Positions 58,121 to 64,000 of a stretch of DNA of 64,000 bases are shown here, piece after piece. The stretch comes from WTGU01 sp965242855 (GTDB lineage: Bacteria > Pseudomonadota > Alphaproteobacteria > UBA828). The notes beneath the pieces are model-generated. The model was not told the origin of the DNA. It searched no databases and saw only the letters and a program-made list of their open reading frames with translations. Numbering within the stretch: position 1 is the stretch's first letter; each line of letters opens with the position of its first letter. Position numbers and translations under genes: made by a program. Where the stretch lies: positions 1,116,001 to 1,180,000 of the forward strand of contig OZ251509.1 of NCBI GenBank assembly GCA_965242855.1, written 5' to 3'.

Positions 58121-58861
58121 TTATTCCGTGGCGAGGCGGAGGGTGGCGCCGCCGTCGATGATCAGCGACTGGCCGGTGACGTAAGGCGTTTGTTCGCCGT
58201 CCGCGAGGAAGAGGACGGCCGGGGCGATCTGGTCGGGGGCGGCGACGAAGCCCAGGGGCGTGCGGGCGATCAGGGCGCGGAGATTGCCGGCCGCCCCCTC
58301 GGGATGCGCCCGCCGCGACAGGCCCTGCCGCAGCATGGGCGTATCGACCGCGCCGGGGAGGACGGCGTTGCACCTGACGCCGTCGGACGCGAGTTCAAGC
58401 GCGGCCGCGCGGGTGAGGGTGGCGAGCGCGCCCTTGCTCACGGCGTAGGCGGCGGCGTTGGCCGAGGTGGCGACGGCGTGCACCGAGCCGACGTTGACCA
58501 CCGCGCCCCGCGCCGCGGCCAGCATGGGATGCGCCTCGCGGACGGCTTGAAAGGCGGCGCGCAGGTTCACGTCCATCAGCCGGCCCCACTCGGCGTCGGT
58601 GGTCTCCCGCAGCGGCTTGTCGAGGCCGAGGGCGGCGTTGTTGACGAGCGCCGCCAGCGGCCCCTCGCCGCGCAGGCGGGCGAAGAGGGCGGCGACCGCG
58701 CCGTCGGCGCCGAGATCGGCCGGCTCGAAGCGGTCGACCGGGAGGCCCGGTTCCGGTTCCCGGCGGTCGACGCCGATCACGCGCCAGCCTTGCGCCGCGA
58801 AGGCCGCCGCGCTCGCCCGGCCGATACCGCCGCACACGCCGGTGACGACGACCCGCCTCAC
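58121..58861 (-). CDS. SDR family oxidoreductase
   Basis: A 246-residue short-chain dehydrogenase from GTG 58861. NAD(P) motif VVVTGVCGGIGRASAAAFAA, then LVNNAALGLDKPLRE, VVNVGSVHAVATSANAAAYA with YAVSKGAL (YxxxK), and PGAVDTPML are visible. Last gene of a sugar operon with a CMP-sugar synthetase and a hydroxyacid dehydrogenase; similar trios occur in nonulosonic-acid or flagellin glycosylation loci (PtmA-like). GTG overlaps the preceding stop as GTGA. Confidence 0.85.
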   Translation of the reverse strand: MRRVVVTGVCGGIGRASAAAFAAQGWRVIGVDRREPEPGLPVDRFEPADLGADGAVAALFARLRGEGPLAALVNNAALGLDKPLRETTDAEWGRLMDVNLRAAFQAVREAHPMLAAARGAVVNVGSVHAVATSANAAAYAVSKGALATLTRAAALELASDGVRCNAVLPGAVDTPMLRQGLSRRAHPEGAAGNLRALIARTPLGFVAAPDQIAPAVLFLADGEQTPYVTGQSLIIDGGATLRLATE

Positions 58862-59805
58862 GCGAAGCGGACCTCCCGGCCGAGCGCCCGCGCCAGATTG
58901 GCGACCGCCCGGCGGTGGGTGCGCGCGGAGGCTTCCAGCGTGTTGGAGGCGTTGTGCGTGCCGAGAATGACGCCGTCGATGCCGCGTATCGGGTTCGCCG
59001 GCCCGGGCGGCTCCTCCTCCAGCACGTCGAGGGCGGCGCCGGCCAGGCGGCCCGCGCGCAGCGCCGCGGCCAGCGCCGCCGTATCGACCAGACCGCCGCG
59101 GCCCGTGTTCACCAGGAACGCCCCCGGCTTCATGAGGGCGAGGCGGTGCGCGTCGAGCAGGTGGCGGGTGTCCCGGGTCAACGGGCAGTGCAGCGACACC
59201 ACGTCGCTGGCGCGGAGCAGGGCGTCCAGCGGCAGGCAGGCCACGCCGGCCGCCGCCGCGGCGGCCCGGCTTTCCGGCGCCGGGTCGGCGCCCGCCACCT
59301 CCATGCCCGCCGCCCGGGCGCGGCGCGCGAGCGCCCGCCCGATGCCGCCCAGCCCGACGATTCCCATCCGCAGGCCCCGGGCCGAGCGCCCGGCCGGCTT
59401 CGGCCACTCCCCGCGCCGCGCGCCGTCGTGGACGGCGAACAGCCGCCGCAACAGCGCGATCGCGTAGGCCATCGCCACGTCGGCGACCTCGTCGTCGAAG
59501 GCGCCCGGCGTGTTGCTGACCGCGATGCCCCGCGCCGCCGCCGCCGCGCGGTCGATCCCGTCCATGCCCACGCCCCATTTCGCGATCGCCCGCAGCACAG
59601 GCAACCGGGCCAGCACCGCGGCGGTGAAGCGGTCGTCGCCGGCGACGACGCCGGCGCAGCCCTCCAGGGCCGCGACCAGGGCGTCTCCTTCGAGATGCTG
59701 GCCCGGGACCGGCGGAATCCGGAGCGCGAAGCCGGCCTCCTCCAGCGGCGCGCGCACGGCGTCGACGTCGCGGATGAGCTGCAGGCAGGTGACGGCGACC
59801 TTCAC
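58858..59805 (-). CDS. D-2-hydroxyacid dehydrogenase family protein
   Basis: A 315-residue NAD-dependent dehydrogenase from GTG 59805. AKWGVGMDGIDRAAAAARGI, the dinucleotide motif MGIVGLGGIGRALARRARA, catalytic Arg/Glu/His segments VNTGRGGLVD, LDVLEEEPP and GTHNASNTLEA are present. Substrate is unknown; the context suggests a surface-sugar precursor. It overlaps both neighbours as GTGA. Confidence 0.85.
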   Translation of the reverse strand: MKVAVTCLQLIRDVDAVRAPLEEAGFALRIPPVPGQHLEGDALVAALEGCAGVVAGDDRFTAAVLARLPVLRAIAKWGVGMDGIDRAAAAARGIAVSNTPGAFDDEVADVAMAYAIALLRRLFAVHDGARRGEWPKPAGRSARGLRMGIVGLGGIGRALARRARAAGMEVAGADPAPESRAAAAAAGVACLPLDALLRASDVVSLHCPLTRDTRHLLDAHRLALMKPGAFLVNTGRGGLVDTAALAAALRAGRLAGAALDVLEEEPPGPANPIRGIDGVILGTHNASNTLEASARTHRRAVANLARALGREVRFA

Positions 59806-60476
59806 GGCGCGCCCCCCTCCCGCCGCAGGCGATGGAGCGCCTCGGCGATGGCGAAATCGGCCTCCGTGTCGATGTCGGCCGCTTCGAGCGGAGCGAGTTC
59901 GAACAGGAGCGGGCGCTCTCCGAAGCGGCGGCCCGCGGCGATCTGTTCGCGGGTGAAGACGTAGAGGCCGGAGTTCTCCTCGTAGAGGGGCGGCAGGTCC
60001 TGGGTGCGCAGCAACAGCTTCGGGTCGTGGTTCACCGGGCGTCCGGCGGCGTCGTAGAGCCGGGTCTGCCAGCGGGTCACGGACATCAGCGAGTCGTGGC
60101 GGTCGAGAGCGCCTTCGAGGGCGCGCAGGGCGGCGGAGACGGTTTCGGCGCGCAGCAGCGGGCTGGTGGAATGGGTCTGGAGATACCACGGGCTGTCGAC
60201 CAGGCCCGCGTCGTGGCGCAGGATCTCGGTCATCGCCACCTCGCCGCCCAGCAGCCGCGCGGGCCGGTCGATCACGCGCACCGACGGGAAGTGCGCGGCG
60301 CATTGCTCCTTCACGGTCGGGCTGTCGGTGTCGATGACGACCTGCGCCACCTCCGGGCAGGCGAGCAGCGTGCGGACGATGTGGTGGAACAGCGGCCGGC
60401 CGGCGAACGGGCGGTAGTTCTTTCCCGGCACGCGCTCGCTGGCGTGGCGCATGGGGACGAAGGCGACGACGTTCAC
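59802..60476 (-). CDS. Acylneuraminate cytidylyltransferase family protein (CMP-sugar synthetase)
   Basis: A 224-residue nucleotidyltransferase. AFVPMRHASERVPGKNYRPF contains the CTP-binding RxxSxRxPGKN motif, and WYLQTHSTSPLLRAETVSAA plus YEENSGLYVFTREQ are typical of NeuA/PtmB enzymes. It would activate a nonulosonic or related acid with CMP. The start is GTG 60476 within a 24-bp tandem repeat whose units each mimic its ribosome-binding site and start codon. Confidence 0.88.
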   Translation of the reverse strand: MNVVAFVPMRHASERVPGKNYRPFAGRPLFHHIVRTLLACPEVAQVVIDTDSPTVKEQCAAHFPSVRVIDRPARLLGGEVAMTEILRHDAGLVDSPWYLQTHSTSPLLRAETVSAALRALEGALDRHDSLMSVTRWQTRLYDAAGRPVNHDPKLLLRTQDLPPLYEENSGLYVFTREQIAAGRRFGERPLLFELAPLEAADIDTEADFAIAEALHRLRREGGAP

Positions 60477-60565
60477 GGCGCCCTCCGGGCGATGTTCATG
60501 GGCGCCCTTCGGGCGATGTTCATGGGCGCCCTTCGGGTGGCATTCATGGGCGCCCTTCGGGCGAC
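60471..60565 (-). repeat. 24-bp tandem repeat carrying start-codon-like units
   Basis: Four units begin at 60471 (23 bp), 60494, 60518 and 60542. Read on the minus strand, each has CGAAGGGCGCCCATGAAC (or the variant with GTGAAC at the true start). Three extra in-frame ATGAAC triplets thus precede the CMP-sugar synthetase start in another frame. The array also codes the last residues of the upstream GT2 gene. Confidence 0.85.
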
Positions 60566-61476
60566 GATCGCGGTTTCCCCGCCCGCCGGGCGAAGCCGCG
60601 CGGGTAGTAGAAGCGGCGCTTGAGGGCCCGCGGCGGCTCGCCGGCCTGGCGGAAGCCCAGCCACGCGCCCCAGAACTGCGCGAAGCGGAAGCGGGGAATC
60701 GCCCACAGATTGGCCCGCAGGCGCCGCCGGGGCAACGCCGCGAGATAGTCGCGCGCCGTGTTGGCGACGAAGAGGGCGAGCGCCTCCAGGGCGAACATCC
60801 GGTGGTGGCCGAAGATTCTCTTGTGGGCGATCGCCTCCCGCCGATAGCGGTTCATCGTCTGGGCGAAGCCTTCCTCATGCACGTGGACGACGGCCGCGTC
60901 GGCCTCGTACCAGATGCGGTAGCCGTCCTGCTGGATGCGATACGCCCACGCCATGTCTTCGAGGCCGGTCAAATCCTCGTCGTAGGGATGCGTCGCCCGC
61001 ACCGAGGCCCGCACCGCGCAATTGGCGTTGTTGCAGAAGGGATGGTCCTGGTCCCGGTCCGATTCGGGCGGGAACCACCGCCGCATGATCTCGGTCTCGG
61101 AAAAGGCGCTGCGCGAATCGCCGGTCTGGCGCCCATAGACGAGGGCCACGTCGTCATGCGCCTCCAGCGGCGCCACCAGGCGTTCCAGCCAGCGCTCGTC
61201 CAGGGGGTAGGTGTGGGCGCTCACGAACACGAGCAGCGCGCCGGACGCCGCGTCGCATCCCATGTTGAGGGCGCGGCCGAAGGTGAACGCCGACGGCGCG
61301 ATCGCAACCACGCGCGCGCCGGCCCGTTCCGCGAGTGCCACCGAATCGTCCGTCGATCCCGAATCGACGAGGAGGATTTCCGCAGGCTTGCGGGTCTGGC
61401 GGGCGATGCCGTCGAACAGCGCGGGCAGATGGGCGGCCTCGTTCAGCGCCCGGATGACGATGGAGATGCCGGCCAT
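60544..61476 (-). CDS. Glycosyltransferase family 2 protein
   Basis: A 310-residue GT2 enzyme from ATG 61476. ISIVIRALNEAAHLPALFDG, ILLVDSGSTDDSVALAERAG, GLEDMAWAYRIQQDGYRIWY (GT2 D/ExD region) and HEEGFAQTMNRYRREAIAHK are typical of rhamnosyl- or surface-polysaccharide transferases. No membrane segments. First gene of the operon continuing with the CMP-sugar synthetase. Confidence 0.87.
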   Translation of the reverse strand: MAGISIVIRALNEAAHLPALFDGIARQTRKPAEILLVDSGSTDDSVALAERAGARVVAIAPSAFTFGRALNMGCDAASGALLVFVSAHTYPLDERWLERLVAPLEAHDDVALVYGRQTGDSRSAFSETEIMRRWFPPESDRDQDHPFCNNANCAVRASVRATHPYDEDLTGLEDMAWAYRIQQDGYRIWYEADAAVVHVHEEGFAQTMNRYRREAIAHKRIFGHHRMFALEALALFVANTARDYLAALPRRRLRANLWAIPRFRFAQFWGAWLGFRQAGEPPRALKRRFYYPRGFARRAGKPRSSPEGRP

Positions 61477-61928
61477 GGAGGGGGTGACGCTACGGCGCGG
61501 GCGCGGTCGGGGCAAAGGGCGGGTGCGCGGAGTATTTTCCCGACGGGCGGGCGCCTTGTCCAGCCCGCGATCGCATGGTCGCGCGGCCCCCCTCCCGGCC
61601 TCCCCCCTGGCAGGGGGGAGGAGAAGAAGGGGCTGGGCTTCCCTCTGGCAGGGGAGAGGAGAAGAAGGGGCTTCCCCTCCGGCAGGGGAGAGGAGAAGAA
61701 GGGCGCTCCCCCTCCGGTGGGGGGCAGGAGAGTTCAGGTGGGCTTCTCCCTGGCGGGGGGAGGGGGGGGGTAGGTGGGCCTTTTCCTCCTGGCAAGGGGG
61801 AGAGGAGTCAGGTGGGGCTTCTCTCTGGCAGGGGGAGGGGAGTGGGTGGCTTCTCCTGGCAGGGGGGCTTTCCGGTGTTTTGTGGGGTCTCCTCCCCCCC
61901 CTGACCAGGGGGGAGGTTGGGAGGGGGG
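61477..61928. repeat. Large GC-rich hairpin cluster
   Basis: About ten hairpin elements (TGGCAGGGG / GGAGGAG types) at 61585-61928, roughly 35 bp apart, between the GT2 start and the stop of the ABC ATPase gene. No gene. The largest cluster in the window. Confidence 0.8.
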
Positions 61929-62963
61929 TCAGCGGCGGCCGGCGCCGAGGAGGGTTTCGGTCTCCGCCTGGAAGTGGTCGAAATAGTCGAGGGCCGCGTG
62001 GCCGCGCAGGGCGTCGCGGTGCTTGAAGCAGTTGACGAAATGCCCGGCGGCGACCGTGTCGGCGGGCGGCATTTCGGCGCGGCAGCGGGCGTCGGCGAAG
62101 GGGCAGCGGCCGGAGAGGTAGCAGCCGGTCGGAAGGTCGATCGGGCTCGGGATCTCGCCCGCGAGGTCCACGGCGCTCTCGCGCCTGAGCTTCGGGTTGG
62201 GCAGGAGGACGGAGGAGAGCAGGCCCACGCTGTAGGGATGCCGCGGGTGGCTGAAGAGCGCCTTCGCCGCGCCCTGCTCCACGATCATGCCCAGATACAT
62301 CACCGCGACGCGATGGCTCAGATAGCGCACCGTGCTCAGGTCGTGGCTGATGAAGAGATAGGCCGTCTCCAGCTCCCGTTGCAGGCGGATCAGCAGGTCG
62401 ATGATCTCGGCCCGCGCCGTCGGATCGAGGGCGGAGGTGGGTTCGTCCAGGACGATCAGCTCCGGGCTCGTGACCACGGCGCGGGCGATGCCGACGCGCT
62501 GCTGCTGCCCGGCGCTGAGCTCGGCCGGGAACTGCTCCAGCGCCGCATCGCGAAGCCCCACGCGCCGGGCGACCTCGCGCACCCGCGCGCGCCGGTCGTG
62601 GCGCGAGACGCCCGTCGCGCGCAGCGGCTCGCCGATGGTTTCACCGATGCGCACCTGCGGGTCCAGCGATTCGGCGGGCTCCTGGAAGACCAGCTGCAGC
62701 CGGCCGCGCAGCGCGCGCGAGCGGATGTTGCGCCGCCGGTCGATCGGGCGGCCCCGGAAGCCGACGGCGCCGCGCGTCGCCTTGATCAGGCCGAGGACGC
62801 AGCGGCCCACGGTCGTCTTGCCGGAGCCGGATTCGCCGACCAGCGCGAGCGTCTCGCCCCGGGCCACCGTGAAGCTCACGCCGTTGACCGCCTGGACGAC
62901 CTGGCGCGAGCCGGCGATGGGGAAGTGCTTCACCAGCCCGTCCACGACGAGAACGTCGCTCAT
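61929..62963 (-). CDS. Oligopeptide/dipeptide ABC transporter ATP-binding protein (DppF/OppF type)
   Basis: A 344-residue ATPase with Walker A LVGESGSGKTTVGRC, Q-loop LQLVFQEPAESLDP, signature LSAGQQQRVGIARA, Walker B LIVLDEPTSALD and H-loop LFISHDLSTVRYL, all canonical. The C-terminal oligo_HPY region (HPYSVGLLSSVLLPNPKLRR; GRCPFADARC) with cysteines may bind an iron-sulfur cluster. ATG 62963 overlaps the stop of the partner ATPase gene by 4 nt. It powers peptide-type solute import with the degenerate partner. Confidence 0.93.
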   Translation of the reverse strand: MSDVLVVDGLVKHFPIAGSRQVVQAVNGVSFTVARGETLALVGESGSGKTTVGRCVLGLIKATRGAVGFRGRPIDRRRNIRSRALRGRLQLVFQEPAESLDPQVRIGETIGEPLRATGVSRHDRRARVREVARRVGLRDAALEQFPAELSAGQQQRVGIARAVVTSPELIVLDEPTSALDPTARAEIIDLLIRLQRELETAYLFISHDLSTVRYLSHRVAVMYLGMIVEQGAAKALFSHPRHPYSVGLLSSVLLPNPKLRRESAVDLAGEIPSPIDLPTGCYLSGRCPFADARCRAEMPPADTVAAGHFVNCFKHRDALRGHAALDYFDHFQAETETLLGAGRR

Positions 62964-63946
62964 CCGACCCGCTCCACCGGGAAGTGACAGCGCACGAAAT
63001 GGCGCGCGCCGCGTTCCCGGAGAGGCGGGCGGCGCGCGTCGCATTCGCCCTCCCGATGGACGCAGCGCGGCGCGTACAGGCAGGCCGTCCCGTGGACGGG
63101 TTCGTCGGAGGCGAGCGGCTTGTGCCACTTGCGCCGGAGCGCCGGGTTGTGGGCGAAGGCCGCGAGCAGCATGACGCTGTAGGGATGCTGCGGGTTTTCG
63201 AAGAACCGGGCGGTCTCGGCGATCTCGACGATCTCGCCGCCGTAGATCACGGCGACCCGATCGCAGAAATGGGCGGTGATGCCGATGTCGCGGGTGATGA
63301 ACAGCATCGAGGTGCGGTGCTCGCGCACCAGGGTGCGCAGGAGGTCGAGGACCTGGGCCTGCACCGTCACGTCGAGGCCGCTGGTGGCGTCGTCCGAGAT
63401 CACGAATTTGGGCGCGCAGACGAGGGAAATCGCCATCACGACGCGCTGCGCCATGCCGCCGCTCAACTCGTGCGGGAACGCCTTGAAGCGGCGCGCCGGG
63501 TCCGGGATGTGCACCGCCTTCAGCATGTCGAGGGCCATGGCGTCGGCCTCGCGGCGGCCCACCTCGAGATGGGCGCGGGCCACGGCGGCGATCTGCCGGC
63601 CGACCGGGACGAGCGGATCCAGCTCGCTGCGCGGATTCGGGATCACCATGGCGATGTCCTTGCCGCGCACCGCGCGCAAGGCGTTCTCGCCGAGCGCCCG
63701 CATGTCCTTGCCGTCGAACCGGATCGAGCCGCCGTCGATGCGCCCGGGCTGCGTCAGGAGCCCCATCACGGCGCGGGCGAGGGTGGTCTTGCCCGAGCCC
63801 GATTCGCCCACCAGCCCGACGATCTCGCCCGCGCGGACGCGGAGGTCGAGGTCGCGCACGGCGTGCACCGCCGCCTCCTCGTACACCGGGTAGGAGACGT
63901 TGAGCCCGGCGACGTCGAGCACCGGCTCCGCCCCGACCGCTCCCAT
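62960..63946 (-). CDS. Oligopeptide/dipeptide ABC transporter ATP-binding protein (DppD type), degenerate active site
   Basis: A 328-residue ATPase-fold protein. Walker A LVGESGSGKTTLARA and signature ELSGGMAQRVVMAIS are intact. However, the Q-loop Gln is replaced (AMVIPNPRSELDP), the Walker B Glu is Asp (FVISDDATSGLDVT) and the H-loop His is Arg (LFITRDIGITAHF). Paired with the canonical DppF-type subunit, this would give one hydrolytic and one degenerate ATP site. ATG 63946 is used; TTG 63952 is possible and would overlap the permease stop. Confidence 0.9.
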   Translation of the reverse strand: MGAVGAEPVLDVAGLNVSYPVYEEAAVHAVRDLDLRVRAGEIVGLVGESGSGKTTLARAVMGLLTQPGRIDGGSIRFDGKDMRALGENALRAVRGKDIAMVIPNPRSELDPLVPVGRQIAAVARAHLEVGRREADAMALDMLKAVHIPDPARRFKAFPHELSGGMAQRVVMAISLVCAPKFVISDDATSGLDVTVQAQVLDLLRTLVREHRTSMLFITRDIGITAHFCDRVAVIYGGEIVEIAETARFFENPQHPYSVMLLAAFAHNPALRRKWHKPLASDEPVHGTACLYAPRCVHREGECDARRPPLRERGARHFVRCHFPVERVG

Positions 63947-63948
63947 CG

Positions 63949-64000
63949 TCAACCCCTGATCCGGGGATCGATCGCGAAGTAGATCAGATCCACCGCCAGA
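63949..64000 (-). CDS. ABC transporter permease (DppC type), C-terminal fragment
   Basis: Only the last 16 residues are in the window: LAVDLIYFAIDPRIRG and a TGA stop. This is the usual end of DppC/OppC permeases (DPRIR). It runs off the right edge and precedes the ATPase genes in the operon. Confidence 0.75.
   Translation of the reverse strand, partial: LAVDLIYFAIDPRIRG

Noticed and set aside
61585..61928. Closely spaced GC-rich repeats considered as a CRISPR array
   Set aside because: The repeated unit is palindromic and variable, spacers are themselves repeat-derived and uneven, and no cas gene is nearby.

Overview
High-GC genome (coding third positions almost all G/C) of an alphaproteobacterium, probably of the broad Rhodospirillales type. 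The evidence is the complete dcw cluster in alphaproteobacterial order, a meso-DAP-type MurE, a type A RNase P RNA and a GlxB/GlxC/GlxD-like operon. This placement is an inference; no rRNA gene is present.

Layout. (1) 41-16596, minus strand: the division and peptidoglycan operon mraZ-rsmH-ftsL-ftsI-murE-murF-mraY-murD-ftsW-murG-murC-murB-ddl-ftsQ-ftsA. Most genes overlap by 4 nt. An MraZ operator of TGGGA repeats at 10-bp spacing lies inside the promoter region. (2) 16868-19599, minus: RNase P RNA, a secreted metallo-beta-lactamase-fold protein, an M20 peptidase, and a stub of an alpha/beta hydrolase. (3) 19787-25215, plus: a glutamate-synthase-like operon (amidotransferase; fused GXGXG/FMN synthase; GltD-like flavoprotein with an extra C-terminal domain), preceded by a 10-bp-phased GGGAC array. 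(4) 25.2-39.2 kb: an accessory region full of GC-rich hairpin repeats and REP palindromes. It carries a ParB/nuclease gene pair, peroxiredoxin, sulfatase, a PemK/IrrE-like module, a five-gene array of near-identical membrane coiled-coil proteins with DUF1640-type partners, an IS1595 remnant, and a Panacea (SocA) toxin-antitoxin-like unit. (5) 39.2-53.3 kb, minus: an envelope glycan locus. It has a 1511-residue mosaic of two tandem GT2 domains, a GT-B-like domain, a coiled coil and a sulfotransferase. It also has two GT-C membrane glycosyltransferases and the genes expected for polyprenyl-phospho-arabinose synthesis (UbiA with a HAD domain, DprE1-like oxidase, DprE2-like reductase) plus GtrA. 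(6) 53.3-61.9 kb: ManC between two near-identical DUF559 nuclease genes, a second DUF1640/coiled-coil locus (truncated), HicAB, and a sugar operon (GT2, CMP-sugar synthetase, hydroxyacid dehydrogenase, SDR). (7) 61.9-64 kb: a peptide-type ABC importer with one canonical and one degenerate ATPase.

The core region (up to 25.2 kb) holds none of the GC-rich or REP repeats; the accessory region has them in nearly every gap. Short copies of gene 3' ends recur downstream of the intact gene (peroxiredoxin, sulfatase, mosaic glycosyltransferase) and flank small cargo genes, which suggests a shared insertion route. The strongest candidates for undescribed systems are the five-copy membrane coiled-coil array with its DUF1640 partners, the ParB/PD-(D/E)XK pair between duplicated peroxiredoxin ends, and the PemK/IrrE-like three-gene unit.
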